Below are positions 9,404 through 18,619 of a stretch of 64,000 bases of DNA, one piece after another. The stretch lies in assembly GCF_013240295.1 (NCBI RefSeq), contig NZ_JABETK010000003.1, forward strand, positions 248,001 through 312,000, given 5' to 3'. Each line of letters begins with the position of its first letter. The stretch's first letter is position 1. The translations under genes and the position numbers were made by a program. This stretch comes from Neoaquamicrobium sediminum (GTDB lineage: Bacteria > Pseudomonadota > Alphaproteobacteria > Rhizobiales > Rhizobiaceae). The notes below the pieces were generated by a model, which ran no database searches, was not told the DNA's origin, and saw only the letters and a program-made list of their open reading frames with translations.

Positions 9404-9823
9404 TCAATGGATGTCGTTCGCGCGCTGCAATTCGCGAATATAGGTGGTGATCGCCTCGATCGAGGCGTCGCTGACACCCTCTATCGGCGCCATACTGCCA
9501 AATCGCCAGTGATGAGCACGTACGCCTTGGCGCACAGCAAGCGTGAAGGCCATATCACTATGATGGCTCGGCTCGTAGATTTTATGGATCAATGGCGGTG
9601 CCAGCCCATCCCGACCCGAACCGTTCGGTCCATGACAGCTGGCACAGTTGGCGTCGAACGCGGTCTTGCCCTGTTCGGCCATCGACGAAAGCGATGACGG
9701 CACTATAACCTGAACGATGGGCTCACCAGAGCCAGAGCCGTCCTGCCGATTCTGCGCCCACCAGATGGCAACGCCGGCAAGCACCACCGCAACCACTGCA
9801 ACAAGTGTTTTGTTCATATTCAA
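9404..9823 (-). CDS. Small c-type cytochrome, membrane-anchored or secreted
   Basis: Class I cytochrome c of 139 residues. Residues 1-22 are a hydrophobic signal or anchor. The heme motif CASCH is at 60-64, and a Met in FGSMAP downstream is the likely sixth heme ligand. The periplasmic domain of about 90 residues is normal for a mono-heme electron carrier. It lies downstream of the truncated multicopper oxidase on the same strand, separated by the palindrome at 9835-9864, so the two were probably one copper-oxidation/electron-transfer operon. Confidence 0.9.
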   Translation of the reverse strand: MNMNKTLVAVVAVVLAGVAIWWAQNRQDGSGSGEPIVQVIVPSSLSSMAEQGKTAFDANCASCHGPNGSGRDGLAPPLIHKIYEPSHHSDMAFTLAVRQGVRAHHWRFGSMAPIEGVSDASIEAITTYIRELQRANDIH

Positions 9824-9834
9824 TCCTGCGGCTT

Positions 9835-9864
9835 GAAGGCCTCCCGCCTAGGCGGGAGGCCTTC
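9835..9864. repeat. Perfect 30-bp palindrome between oxidase and cytochrome genes
   Basis: GAAGGCCTCCCGCC (9835-9848), TA, then the exact reverse complement (9851-9864). It lies between two same-strand genes. No T-run follows on the minus strand, so attenuation or mRNA processing is more likely than full termination. Confidence 0.6.
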
Positions 9865-9868
9865 GAAA

Positions 9869-10581
9869 TTAGGCGACCACGAACTCAGTCATCATCCCGG
9901 TTGAAAGATGTGGCATGTGATGACAATGCAGCATCCAGCGGGCCGCCTCACCCGCGTCCACGGCAATCGTAGCCATGGTCATAGGTGGAATATAGAGAGT
10001 GTCACGCATAGCCCCGCCCATCCTGCGTCCGCCGATCTCCACCACCTGAAAATGATGGCCATGCAGATGCATTGGATGTCCCATCATCGACATGTTGTGA
10101 AAGCGAATCTCGACACGGTCCCCGCTGCGCGCCGAAATCGGCAAATGCTCACCCCAGGTCTTGCCGTCGATCGTCCAGACATAGGGCTGCATTTGTCCGC
10201 CTAGCATAACGTCTATTGGACGGATGGCGCCGCGATCGGCGAGACCGGTCACCGCACGCAAGCGAGATTCCTGTTCCATCCTGATGTCGAACGGGGGCGC
10301 GTCGGCTTCAGCAAGGGAATCGATACGGCGCACCTGCGCGCCGGGCGTCGCAAGAATCAGCCCCGTCCGTTCACGAGCCCCTTCACGAAGGGCTAGGACG
10401 GGCCAGGCACCGGTATCAGGCAATTCGAGCTCCAGATCCAAACGCTGCCCCATCGAAAGACCGAAGCGATTGCCAGGTATGGGCTCGATCGGCTGACCAT
10501 CTACAGCAACGAGCCGGCCCGGCAGATTGCCACTATCGATCCAGATGTCCGTCGTCAGAACATTTGGCGCTGATGGCTGCT
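9869..10581 (-). pseudogene. Multicopper oxidase, C-terminal part only (cut by IS)
   Basis: C-terminal about 235 residues of a periplasmic multicopper oxidase (CopA/CueO-like laccase family) that oxidises Cu(I) or organic substrates with O2. The last two copper-binding motifs are intact: HPMHLHGHHF, and HCHHMPHLSTGM with the type 1 copper ligands. The reading frame stays open upstream to the IS end at 10582; the N-terminal cupredoxin domains, with the first two copper motifs and the signal peptide, are missing and not found on the far side of the IS. Non-functional as it stands. The internal ATG at 10453 is not a real start. Confidence 0.85.
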
Positions 10582-10619
10582 TGATTTAGCGGAGTGTCGG
10601 CCTCGATCTTTGGTTGATG

Positions 10620-11600
10620 TTAAGCGGCGAGTTTGCGGTGCTGCAAGCGCCGGAGCTCGATCGTCTGTCGTTTGATCCTTTCTCGTTGTTCGATGATAGC
10701 AGAGGCCCTGCCGAAGTAGGCGTCGGCCGGGGTCACGTTGCCAAGGCTCTCGTGGTGGCGTCGGTGATTGTAATACTCGACGAAGGCTTCGATCTGGCGT
10801 TCGAGATCGCCCGGCAGGAAGTAGTTCTCCAGCAGGATGCGGTTCTTGAGCGTCTGATGCCAGCGCTCGATCTTGCCCTGGGTCTGCGGATGAAGCGGAG
10901 CGCCGCGGACATGGCTCATGCCGTTGGCGTCGATCCATTCGGCGAGTTCGCTGGCGATGTAGGACGGCCCGTTGTCGCTGAGCAGTTTTGGCTTGTGCAA
11001 CACCCTGGCGCTGTCACAGCCTGAAGCCGTAAGGCCCAGTTCCAGCGTTTCGGTCACGTCCTGGGCCCGCATGGTCGTGCACAGCTTCCAGGCGATGATG
11101 TAACGGGAGAAGTCGTCGAGCACGGTCGACAGATAGACCCAGCCCCAGCCGATGATCTTGAAGTAGGTGAAGTCTGTCTGCCACATCTCATTGGGACGCA
11201 TGGTCTTGTCCCTGAACTCGTCGGCGGCCTTGATCACCACGAAGGCCGGGCTGGTGATGAGGTCATGGGCCTTGAGTAGGCGATAGACGGTCGCCTCGGA
11301 CACGAAGTAGCGCTTCTCATCGGTGAAGCGCACCGCCAGCTCACGTGGTGACAGCTCGGACTGTTCCAGCGCCATGTCGATGATCTGGCTCTGGACCTCG
11401 GCGCTGATGCGGTTCCACACCCGGTTCGGCCGGGAAGGACGGTCCTCCAACGCCTCCGGGCCGCCTTCGACATAGCGGTCATACCAGCGGTAGAAGGTGC
11501 GCCGCGCAATGCCGAGCTGATCCAGCGTCTTCTTCGCCGGAAGGTGCGACTGCTCGACGATCTTGATGATCTCGAGCTTTTCGGATGCGGGGTATCTCAT
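10620..11600 (-). CDS. IS3-type transposase ORFB (DDE integrase core)
   Basis: A 326-residue transposase: an N-terminal helix-turn-helix (residues 1-60, [11 protein letters not shown]) and an rve integrase core with QTDFTYF, LSDNG and KIERWH as the D, D and E regions. It lies 23 bases after the ORFA stop. By coordinates its frame is +1 relative to ORFA, not the -1 usual for IS3-family fusion, so it may start at its own ATG. Length is complete. Confidence 0.9.
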   Translation of the reverse strand: MRYPASEKLEIIKIVEQSHLPAKKTLDQLGIARRTFYRWYDRYVEGGPEALEDRPSRPNRVWNRISAEVQSQIIDMALEQSELSPRELAVRFTDEKRYFVSEATVYRLLKAHDLITSPAFVVIKAADEFRDKTMRPNEMWQTDFTYFKIIGWGWVYLSTVLDDFSRYIIAWKLCTTMRAQDVTETLELGLTASGCDSARVLHKPKLLSDNGPSYIASELAEWIDANGMSHVRGAPLHPQTQGKIERWHQTLKNRILLENYFLPGDLERQIEAFVEYYNHRRHHESLGNVTPADAYFGRASAIIEQRERIKRQTIELRRLQHRKLAA

Positions 11601-11622
11601 TCGTCGTCGCCCCCATCCGCGA

Positions 11623-11970
11623 TCATGCTTTTTTGAGCAGACGGTTCTCCAGCGTCAGGTCCGCGACTGCCTCCTTCAGCGCGCGGGTCTCGCGACGAAG
11701 GTCCTGCACTTCACCGGTCGTCGCAGCACGGGCCGTGTCGCCTGCCAGTCGCCGCTTGCCGGCTTCCAGAAATTCCTTCGACCAGGTGTAGTAGAGGCTC
11801 TGGGCAATCCCCTCCTTGCGGCACAACTCGGCAATGCTGTCTTCGCCACGAAGGCCATCCAGCACGATCCTGATCTTGTCTTCCGAGGAAAAGTGCCGCC
11901 GTGTCGCCCGACGGATGTCTTTGACCACATGCTCGGCGGAGCGTTTGCCGCCAGTCAACTTCGAATTCAT
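11623..11970 (-). CDS. IS3-type transposase ORFA (helix-turn-helix)
   Basis: A 115-residue DNA-binding partner of the transposase: a basic N-terminus, a helix-turn-helix ([21 protein letters not shown]) and a C-terminal leucine-zipper-like coiled coil ending LLKKA. Part of the element 10582-12015. An AAAAAAG run lies at its 3' end, but the codon phase is wrong for the standard -1 slip. Confidence 0.88.
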   Translation of the reverse strand: MNSKLTGGKRSAEHVVKDIRRATRRHFSSEDKIRIVLDGLRGEDSIAELCRKEGIAQSLYYTWSKEFLEAGKRRLAGDTARAATTGEVQDLRRETRALKEAVADLTLENRLLKKA

Positions 11971-12015
11971 GTTCGTTCCTTCGTCTTAGACGAGAACCGA
12001 ACACTCCTTAAATCA

Positions 12016-13403
12016 CACCCTCAATTCTGTGCCATAGGCGCTGATCCCGGACAGCAGGAGATTGTCAACTTCCTGAAGAACCCGGATGAATACGGCCGGC
12101 TCGGCGGACGCATGCCGAAGGGCGTGCTGCTGGTCGGCCCCCCGGCACTGGCAAGACCCTGATCGCAAGGGCCGTTGCCGGCGAGGCACAAGTGCCGTTC
12201 TTCTCGATCTCGGGTTCGGAATTCGTGGAAATGTTCGTGGGCGTAGGGGCCGCGCGTGTCCGCGATCTCTTCGAGCAGGCCCGCGCCAAGGCTCCTGCCA
12301 TCATCTTCATCGACGAGTTGGACGCGCTCGGCCGCGCGCGCGGCGCCGGCCCGATGATGGGCGGCCACGACGAGAAGGAACAGACGCTCAACCAACTTCT
12401 GGTAGAGTTGGACGGCTTCGATCCCACCGTCGGTGTGGTGCTGCTGGCGGCCACCAACCGGCCGGAAATCCTCGACCAGGCCCTCCTGCGCGCCGGCCGC
12501 TTCGACCGGCAGGTGCTGGTCGACCGGCCGGACAAGCAGGGCCGCATCCAGATCCTGCACGTCCACATGCGCAAGGCGAGGCTTGCTGAGGATGTCGATG
12601 CCGAAAAGGTCGCGGCGCTGACCCCGGGCTTCACCGGCGCTGATCTGGCCAACCTCGTCAACGAGGCTACGCTGCTGGCTACCCGCCGTAGGGCTGATGC
12701 TGTTACGATGGATGATTTCAACAACGCCGTCGAGCGCATCGTCGCCGGGTTGGAGAAGCGAAACCGCCTTCTCAACCCGAGAGAACGCGAGGTTGTGGCC
12801 TATCACGAGATGGGCCACGCGCTTGTCGCCATGGCGCTACCCGGCTCGGACACCGTGCATAAGGTGTCGATCATCCCGCGCGGGATCGGGGCGCTCGGCT
12901 ACACCATTCAGCGCCCGACCGAGGATCGCTTTCTGATGACCAGAGAGGAACTCGAGAACAAGATGGCGGTTCTGCTCGGCGGCCGGGCGGCCGAGAAGAT
13001 CGTCTTCGATCATCTTTCCACGGGAGCGGCCGACGACCTTGCCAAGGTCACGGACATCGCACGCGCCATGATCATGCGCTACGGGATGTCGGAAAAGCTG
13101 GGTCATGTCGCCCTGGAGAAGGATCAGCGCTCCTTCCTGACACCAAACCAGATGGCAGCCTATCCTCAGCCTCGCGACTATGGCGAGGCGACAGCCGACG
13201 CAATCGACGGGGAGGTGCGCGCGATCATCGATGGCGCGTTCGAGCGAACGATCCGTTTGCTCAAGGAGCGTCGAGACCTTTTGGAGCGCACGGCCCGTAG
13301 ACTGCTGGAGAAGGAAACCCTCGACGAGGCGGAGCTTGCCGCGTTGACGGGGACCACAGAGGATGCCGACATGACAGTGCCAATCAGCCTGTCAACACAT
13401 TGA
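12016..13403 (+). pseudogene. ftsH: FtsH AAA protease, 5' truncated and frameshifted
   Basis: Membrane-bound ATP-dependent zinc protease. Missing are the two transmembrane helices and the start of the AAA domain: sequence begins beside the IS end near [18 protein letters not shown] one-base deletion in a C-run (12139-12144) breaks Walker A (GPPGTGKT), so the called frame only starts at 12192. After it come Walker B ([11 protein letters not shown]), the second region of homology ([20 protein letters not shown]) and the zinc motif HEMGH, where most FtsH have HEAGH. About 460 of roughly 610-640 usual residues remain. Probably once part of the stress gene set; now inactive because of the IS truncation. 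Confidence 0.85.
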
Positions 13404-13527
13404 AACGAGCCTTCACATCATCAACCGCGAGCCGGCGCTCGCCGTAACTGTCGGGGGTCCTGATCTCGCTTAAAGAGCCGAATGCATTCAAGTGGAAGCT
13501 AATCCCCGCCGCGCATTCTAACCGCCG

Positions 13528-13893
13528 TCAGGCTGGCGGTAGAGTCTCAAAAGAGGTAACAAGATCGCTAACCTTTCGGGCACAGGAACCGATCCGGACG
13601 TCGACCCCGGCCGCGCAGAGCTTGTCGCGCTCGGATGCTCCGACATATCCGCAGATCAACCGAATTGACCCGCTGGCAAGGATCAAGTCGCAGGTTGACT
13701 CGTTCGTTCTGGCTGCGTTTGAACGGAACCGCCGCTTACGTGACGCTGGGTCGACGACGAGCAAGCCATCGCTTTTGGCGAAGAAGGGACTTAGCACAGC
13801 CCTTCTTTGGCTGCGAGAGACCAGCAGGGCTACGGAACGCTTTAGATCAAACGCGGGCGAGGCTGTCGATACCATTCGTGGCTCGTGAAACAC
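13528..13893 (-). CDS. Possible NifX/NifB-domain-like small protein
   Basis: A 121-residue minus-strand frame with a GTG start at 13893 and GGGAGA upstream. Its layout resembles the dinitrogenase iron-molybdenum cofactor domain (NifX/NafY/NifB C-terminus): an N-terminal strand (VALLVSRSQ), a phenylalanine-rich turn (LSPFFAKSDGLLVVD), a mid segment CDLILASGSIRLICG, then LCAAGVDVRIGSC. Two cysteines (in LICG and GSC) could bind a cluster. An FNR/FixK-like box is centred about 61 bases before the start, which supports a real promoter. Assigned by eye; the family could be wrong. The 88-codon plus-strand frame through the same DNA looks less coding. Confidence 0.5.
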   Translation of the reverse strand: MFHEPRMVSTASPAFDLKRSVALLVSRSQRRAVLSPFFAKSDGLLVVDPASRKRRFRSNAARTNESTCDLILASGSIRLICGYVGASERDKLCAAGVDVRIGSCARKVSDLVTSFETLPPA

Positions 13894-13919
13894 CGCTCAT
13901 TTCTCCCACTTTTCATATA

Positions 13920-13961
13920 ATTATGATTAGTCTGGACGCGACGCACTTTAATCTCGATCAA
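13920..13961 (-). promoter_or_regulatory. FNR/FixK-type class II promoter (predicted)
   Basis: TTAATCTCGATCAA (13948-13961) matches TTGAT-N4-ATCAA with one mismatch. On the minus strand CATAAT (13925-13920) lies at the spacing expected when the box is near -42. The start codon of the NifX-like gene follows at 13893. Confidence 0.45.
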
Positions 13962-14051
13962 GTGCGCTCCCAACCATCGTTGCCGCCAATTGGTGGCAAT
14001 TTGCTTCGCGATCAATGTTGGTTGCTCAGCCCCAGCCGCCTCGCGATCTCT

Positions 14052-14065
14052 TTGATCCCCGTCAA
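14052..14065. promoter_or_regulatory. FNR/FixK-like box
   Basis: TTGATCCCCGTCAA has one mismatch to TTGAT-N4-ATCAA. It lies upstream of the IS insertion point at 14161 and so, before insertion, about 115 bases before the small secreted protein gene now at 15501. No good -10 at class II spacing. Boxes this close are expected about twice by chance in 64 kb. Confidence 0.3.
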
Positions 14066-14199
14066 AGTGTCATAATTAATATGTGCGATGGTGCGACGTT
14101 GCATGACATGCGACGGGATGGAATACTGCCGTGCAAATACGGGAGTTGGGCGAAACAGTCTGAACCGCCCCGGGTTTGCCGGAGGCCGTTTCTTTTGAG

Positions 14200-15105
14200 T
14201 CACGCGGCCATGGCTGGTTCTTCCAGCATGGCGTAGTAGCGTTCCTCGGCTTCCGCCGGCGGGATGTTGCCGATGGGCTCCAGCAGCCGGCGATTGTTGA
14301 ACCAGTCGACCCAGGTCAGCGTGGCGAACTCTACGGCCTCGAAGCTACGCCATGGCCCGCGCCGATGAATGACCTCGGCCTTGTAGAGGCCGTTGATCGT
14401 CTCGGCGAGAGCATTGTCGTAGGAATCGCCCACACTGCCGACGGAGGGTTCGATGCCGGCTTCGGCCAGTCGCTCGGTGTAGCGGATGCTGACATATTGA
14501 GACCCCCTGTCGGAATGGTGCACCAGGCCGCCGCGGTGGATGGGCCGCCGTTCGTGCAGGGCCTGTTCGAGAGCATCGAGGACAAAGCCCGCATGGGCGG
14601 TCCTGCTCACCCGCCAGCCGACGATGCGGCGGGCATAGGCATCGATGACGAAGGCCACGTAAACGAAGCCGGACCAGGTGCTGACGTAGGTGAAGTCCGA
14701 CAGCCACAGCCTGTTCGGCGCGGGGGCATGGAAGACCCGGTTCACATGGTCGAGCGGGCACGGGGCGGCCTTGTCCTGCACCGTGGTGCGGATCGGCTTG
14801 CCGCGGATGACGCCCTGAAGGCCGAGGTCGGCCATCAGCCGCTCGACCGTGCAGCGCGCGACGGCGAAGCCTTCACGCAGCATCTGCCGCCAGACCTTGC
14901 GCGCGCCATAGACCTCGAAGTTCTCGGCGAAGACGCGCTCGATCTCAGGCCTCAGGACACCGTCCCGCTTCGCCCGCGCCGACAGCTTCTCCGGATCGAC
15001 GCGCTTGGCGACGTGGTCGTGGTAGGTCGACGGGGCGATCGGCAGAACCTTGCAGATCGGCTCGACCCCATGGACCCCGCGGTGATCGTCTATGAACCCG
15101 ATCAT
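14200..15105 (-). CDS. IS3-family transposase ORFB
   Basis: rve-type DDE transposase of 301 residues if started at the ATG at 15105, which overlaps the ORFA stop as ATGA. The open frame runs on upstream to 15339 in the -1 frame of ORFA, so a frameshift OrfAB fusion is possible, as is usual in this family. Visible: the HTH_21-like segment (GARKVWRQM), [14 protein letters not shown] and the [11 protein letters not shown] region containing the catalytic E. Confidence 0.92.
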   Translation of the reverse strand: MIGFIDDHRGVHGVEPICKVLPIAPSTYHDHVAKRVDPEKLSARAKRDGVLRPEIERVFAENFEVYGARKVWRQMLREGFAVARCTVERLMADLGLQGVIRGKPIRTTVQDKAAPCPLDHVNRVFHAPAPNRLWLSDFTYVSTWSGFVYVAFVIDAYARRIVGWRVSRTAHAGFVLDALEQALHERRPIHRGGLVHHSDRGSQYVSIRYTERLAEAGIEPSVGSVGDSYDNALAETINGLYKAEVIHRRGPWRSFEAVEFATLTWVDWFNNRRLLEPIGNIPPAEAEERYYAMLEEPAMAA

Positions 15106-15428
15106 CGTTTGAACGGGCGGTCGAGCTCCGCCTGGGCAAAATAAGCGGAAGCCTTGCGCAGGATCTCGTTGGCCTGCCGAAGCTCCCGGTTCTCCCTCTC
15201 TAGCGCCTTCAGCTTTGCCGCCATGTCCGTCGGCACACCGGCGCGCTTGCCGGCGTCTACCTCGGACTTCTTCACCCACTCGTTCAGCGTCTGGCCCGTG
15301 CAGCCGATCTTGGACGCGATCGACATGACCGCAGCCCACCGGGAGGGATGTTCATGTTCGTGATCCAGCACCAGCCGCACGGCTCGCTGGCGCACTTCCG
15401 GGGAAAACTTGTTCGTCGTCTTGCTCAT
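15102..15428 (-). CDS. IS3-family transposase ORFA
   Basis: A 108-residue DNA-binding protein with a helix-turn-helix ([16 protein letters not shown]) and a C-terminal heptad coiled coil ([18 protein letters not shown]). It overlaps ORFB by four bases. Part of the element 14161-15481. Confidence 0.92.
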   Translation of the reverse strand: MSKTTNKFSPEVRQRAVRLVLDHEHEHPSRWAAVMSIASKIGCTGQTLNEWVKKSEVDAGKRAGVPTDMAAKLKALERENRELRQANEILRKASAYFAQAELDRPFKR

Positions 15429-15500
15429 GATGGCTCCACCTTCTCAGGAGTTGGAGCCTCCGGCAAACCCGGAGCGGTTCAGTCAGGAGGCGGCGGGTAA

Positions 15501-15854
15501 GTGAACATGCTCAAGCTACTGGCATTGCTGGTTGTTTGCACGGTTTCCTTCTTCATGCAGGGGAAGCTGGCCTTCGCGCGTGAGGGAAGTTTCGCGCCGG
15601 CTCAGTCGATCTCCCAGCGTCACATGGCCCTAAGTCCCGAATTCGCCGCGCCATTGCCCCCGAATGACTGCGCATCCCAACGGATATGCTGCATGGTAGT
15701 ATGTTCGCCATGCCAAGTGCTCATAGCCGGGCACCGAACCGAGTTCACCTGGAGACTAGGTGAATCTTCGACCATCCCCGCTCTTAGCGACGATTGCCTC
15801 CGGTCAATCATACTTGGCCAAGATCCTCCGGTCCCACGATCCCATCGCATCTAG
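15501..15854 (+). CDS. Small secreted cysteine-containing protein, DUF2946-like
   Basis: A 117-residue protein. GTG at 15501 is preferred because AGGAGG lies at 15485-15490; an ATG follows at 15507. Residues 3-26 are a signal peptide ending AFA. The mature part has a cluster [13 protein letters not shown] resembling the CCMSATSCAVC cluster of the protein at 23101-23526, which sits beside a CopB ATPase. That points to a periplasmic metal-related role; no function is established. The IS inserted just upstream keeps the ribosome binding site but probably removes the native promoter. Confidence 0.6.
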   Translation: MNMLKLLALLVVCTVSFFMQGKLAFAREGSFAPAQSISQRHMALSPEFAAPLPPNDCASQRICCMVVCSPCQVLIAGHRTEFTWRLGESSTIPALSDDCLRSIILGQDPPVPRSHRI

Positions 15855-16121
15855 TTTTTCCTCGGTGTTCTGACGAAGGCGCGGGTGCTTGTTCTGTATG
15901 CTGTTCCGCAGAAGCTGCGGCGGTTAAGCGCGACCACGGCGCCGTTGTGACGGAGCGAGGATTTCATCAGCACGAGTAACTGGTTGCGGAAACAGCCATC
16001 GGAGCGGGATTACGCCCGGCGACTGTAATAAAAGCTGGCATCGAGCGTCCTTACAAAATGAGGTAACCGGGTCGCTCTGCCGCGACCGATGAGATAGTTC
16101 CAACGTGGACGGAGTAGACCA
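15855..16121. other. Intergenic, no gene recognised
   Basis: A 267-base spacer between the small secreted protein and the Crp/Fnr regulator. Short frames here show no coding character, and no clear promoter or repeat stood out. Confidence 0.4.
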
Positions 16122-16928
16122 TTGTTTCAAGGACTTACGGCACAGGAAGCTGCACGCCCTTCGGGCGGTCCGCTTGATGATTTGAGCAGGCGTCCAAAGT
16201 GCCCGAAAGACGGAGCCGACAGCGAGGCTTGGGCTCCGGTGATAGGATTACCGCCATCGACGGATGCCTACCGGCTTCTCCCGCGTTTTCGAACGGGAGA
16301 TCGCAGGATGCCGGTTGGGCGGGACCTGTTCCGCTTCGGCGAGACAAGCAAGTCGATCTTCAACCTTCTGTCCGGCTGGGTAGCGATCTACACACTGCTT
16401 GAAGATGGCAGGCGGCAGATTGTCCATTTCGCGCTACCAGGAGCGGTCATGGCAGTGCCGACTTCAAACGGGGCTAAAATCAGCTACGGGGCGCAGGCCC
16501 TGACGGAAGTGGTTGTTTCTGTCATCCCGAACACTATGCTAACAACCGTTTTGAAGGACGATCCCGAGGTCAGCATGCGGCTCGCGAGCAGACTGGCCCG
16601 TGACATTAGTGTAGCCTATGACCATATGACGAGTATCGGGCGTCGCACTGCGCGAGCGCGCGTCGCGTACCTTCTCCTTGAACTGTTCACGCGGCATCGG
16701 GCCCAATGGCCCGGCAACCATATTGAGGAGATGGCAATCCCTCTTACACAGGAACAGATCGGGGACGCCACGGGCCTTACCTTCGTTCACGTGAACCGTG
16801 TTCTAAGCACGTTGCGCAAAGACAAAATCGTGCATTTCCACTATCGGCGTCTCCGAATACTCGATCCTGATCGACTGATCGAGGTAGCCGGGGTTGACGC
16901 GCAAACCGCGATGTCATGGTTTGAGTGA
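16122..16928 (+). CDS. Crp/Fnr family transcriptional regulator
   Basis: Cyclic-nucleotide-binding-fold regulator with a C-terminal winged helix. The longest frame (268 residues from TTG) has a cNMP-type domain at about 60-170 (PVGRDLFRFGETSKSIFNLL) and a Crp helix-turn-helix at about 212-240 (LTQEQIGDATGLTFVHVNR). The N-terminal 40-60 residues look non-conserved and the true start may be later, for example the ATG at 16308. The four-cysteine iron-sulfur motif of FNR is not seen, so it is closer to FixK-like members without an oxygen-sensing cluster. It could act on the FNR-like boxes in this window; that is inference. Confidence 0.85.
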   Translation: MFQGLTAQEAARPSGGPLDDLSRRPKCPKDGADSEAWAPVIGLPPSTDAYRLLPRFRTGDRRMPVGRDLFRFGETSKSIFNLLSGWVAIYTLLEDGRRQIVHFALPGAVMAVPTSNGAKISYGAQALTEVVVSVIPNTMLTTVLKDDPEVSMRLASRLARDISVAYDHMTSIGRRTARARVAYLLLELFTRHRAQWPGNHIEEMAIPLTQEQIGDATGLTFVHVNRVLSTLRKDKIVHFHYRRLRILDPDRLIEVAGVDAQTAMSWFE

Positions 16929-16957
16929 CGATCACCTGAACGCCCCCTTCGAACCAA

Positions 16958-17836
16958 TCAGGATCCGCCATAGCGCTCCACGATCACGAGGCCGATCGCC
17001 GTCAAGACCAGACCGAATGCCAGCGAGGGCCCGAACTGCTCGCCGAAAAAGCCGATACCGAGCAGCAGGGCGAAGACCGGCGTCAGGAGGGTGAATGCAT
17101 TCGCCTGGCTGAGCGGAACGCGATCGAGCACCCAAAACCAGAGCCAGTACGCCAAGGCTGTTCCGGGAAGGGCCAGAACGATCAATGAGAACACGAAGTC
17201 GGACGAAAGGTGTATCTTAAATGGCTGTTCCAGCGCCAACGCCATAACTGCCAGAGGGATTGCTCCGAGGAGAAGCTGCGCCGACATTGCGACCAAAGGG
17301 TCAATTCGGTTTCTGACACCTTTCATCAGGACATTGCTAACGGCGAGGCCAGCGGCTGCCAAGACGATGAAGGCCGGTCCTATCACGCCATCGAAGCCTT
17401 GCTTGATGTCGAGCTGAGGCAAGGCAACGACGACGATCCCGAGGAACCCGATCGCCAATCCAACGTATTGTGCGGGTCGCAACCGCTCCGAGAGGAATGC
17501 AAATGCTAGCGCGGCCGCGATCAGGGGCTGACAGTTGGCAATGACAGTCGCGAGCCCTGGCGAAACAAATTCAGCAGCGTGGAACATCCCGAAATAGGCC
17601 GATGTGGTGGCTCCAAGGCCAATGAACGCGAGAGCAATCCACGATCGGAAATCAGTTGGAATGGGCCGCCGAAGCATTATTGCGACCACGCCCAAAACCA
17701 AGCCTGCCAAAACAGCCCTGAGTGTCGCGAAAGTCATATGCGAGACGTGTGTCAGGCCGAGCGTGATGAGCGGAAAGCAGAGAGCGTTGAGAAAAGCGAC
17801 CAGCAGGAGAATGAGTGTGAAGCGAGAACCCATCAT
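16958..17836 (-). CDS. EamA/DMT-family transporter
   Basis: Ten-helix drug/metabolite exporter: two EamA repeats (about residues 5-135 and 145-290) filled with hydrophobic segments. The first ATG of the frame (17899) would add a charged leader, so the ATG pair at 17836/17833 is preferred, giving about 292 residues, normal for the family. Substrate unknown. It converges on the Crp/Fnr gene with 29 bases between the stops and lies downstream of the sigma-factor gene on the same strand. Confidence 0.87.
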   Translation of the reverse strand: MMGSRFTLILLLVAFLNALCFPLITLGLTHVSHMTFATLRAVLAGLVLGVVAIMLRRPIPTDFRSWIALAFIGLGATTSAYFGMFHAAEFVSPGLATVIANCQPLIAAALAFAFLSERLRPAQYVGLAIGFLGIVVVALPQLDIKQGFDGVIGPAFIVLAAAGLAVSNVLMKGVRNRIDPLVAMSAQLLLGAIPLAVMALALEQPFKIHLSSDFVFSLIVLALPGTALAYWLWFWVLDRVPLSQANAFTLLTPVFALLLGIGFFGEQFGPSLAFGLVLTAIGLVIVERYGGS

Positions 17837-17950
17837 GCGTCCACCCAGCGACCTAGCCAGCCGTAAAAGACTGCTCCATGCACTGCGACGACAGATCACC
17901 TGTTTCTTTCCTGTATGACAACGCTTTCGGCGATCCTAAAGAACGGGTCG

Positions 17951-18619
17951 CTATACATCTCTTGGTGACTTCTCGTAATTTAAAATGGCAGCACGTGCTG
18001 CGGCGATCTGCACCGCCTTCTCGCAGTAGCAATCGAGAAAACCGTGGATGGGACAGGTCCGGCACATCTCCTCTAGGCGCTTGCGAAGCGCGCGACGGCC
18101 TCGGTGCAACCGGACGGTGATGTTGTTCAGCGAGGTTCCAAGGCTTGCGGCAAGCCGATCGCGTGGCTCGCCGAGAATGTCCGCGCGCCAAATGATGTCC
18201 GCATATTCCGGCTTAATCGTAGGCAATAAGCGGTACAAACAATTGCAAATGGTTGCCTCAAGCCCTAGGTCGGACTCGGCGGAGTGGTTCTCTAAACTGT
18301 CGGGATCGACCTCTGTTTCGCGCTTGCGACGCCTTATCTGGTCTCGCTGATGGTCGACGATAGTCGTCGCAAGAATCCTCCCCAACCAGCCACGCACAGT
18401 ACGTACGTCGCGAAGCTGAAATGACTGCTCCAGGGCGCGTAAGGAGAACCGTTGAAGCACTTCCTCCGCCTCGTCCCGGTCGCGGAGCCGATTTTCAAGA
18501 AAACGCATTATTTCTTGCCGTACCTCGACCAACGCTCGCTGGACGGCTGCATCGTGCGGCTTGGCACCGTCGCCGTCCCAAATCCTTCCTAATGTTTCAT
18601 GATCTTCATTGCGGGTCAT
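17951..18619 (-). CDS. ECF sigma factor with Cys-rich C-terminal tail
   Basis: Sigma-70 family ECF regulator with region 2 (about 30-100, with RGWLGRILATTIVDHQRD) and region 4 (about 130-185, ending TSLNNITVRLHRGRRALRKRL). The start is set at 18619 by AGGAG six bases upstream; the longer frame to 18655 lacks one. After region 4 a tail carries C186, C189, H192, C197 and C199. CorE-type ECF factors use a C-terminal cysteine domain to sense copper or cadmium without an anti-sigma, so direct metal or redox sensing is plausible here. No anti-sigma gene is adjacent. Targets unknown. Confidence 0.85.
   Translation of the reverse strand: MTRNEDHETLGRIWDGDGAKPHDAAVQRALVEVRQEIMRFLENRLRDRDEAEEVLQRFSLRALEQSFQLRDVRTVRGWLGRILATTIVDHQRDQIRRRKRETEVDPDSLENHSAESDLGLEATICNCLYRLLPTIKPEYADIIWRADILGEPRDRLAASLGTSLNNITVRLHRGRRALRKRLEEMCRTCPIHGFLDCYCEKAVQIAAARAAILNYEKSPRDV

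Larger units (their letters stand above)
10582..12015 (-). mobile_element. IS3-type insertion sequence, two ORFs
   Basis: The element is about 1434 bp and bounded by imperfect inverted ends: left TGATTTAGCGGAGTG (10582 onward), right (as reverse complement) TGATTTAAGGAGTG (ending 12015). The ends read TG...CA. ORFA (11623-11970) and ORFB (10620-11600) are on the minus strand. No short direct repeat flanks it, and the flanking genes are two different truncated genes, so it marks a deletion or recombination junction rather than a simple insertion. Confidence 0.8.
14161..15481 (-). mobile_element. IS3-family insertion sequence with 3-bp target duplication
   Basis: A complete 1321-bp element. 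The 26-bp terminal inverted repeats start TGAACCGC and end GGAGGC, at 14161-14186 and (inverted) 15456-15481, with one mismatch by eye. The target site GTC is duplicated at 14158-14160 and 15482-15484. Both transposase frames are intact. Clean ends and the intact duplication indicate a recent insertion. It separates the 15501 gene from its upstream region. Confidence 0.93.

Noticed and set aside
9835-9864. Calling the 30-bp palindrome a terminator
   Set aside because: It lies between two same-strand genes and has no T-run on either side.
11600-11640. Standard -1 slippage for the first IS (AAAAAAG run)
   Set aside because: The run is in the wrong codon phase and ORFB is in the +1 frame relative to ORFA.
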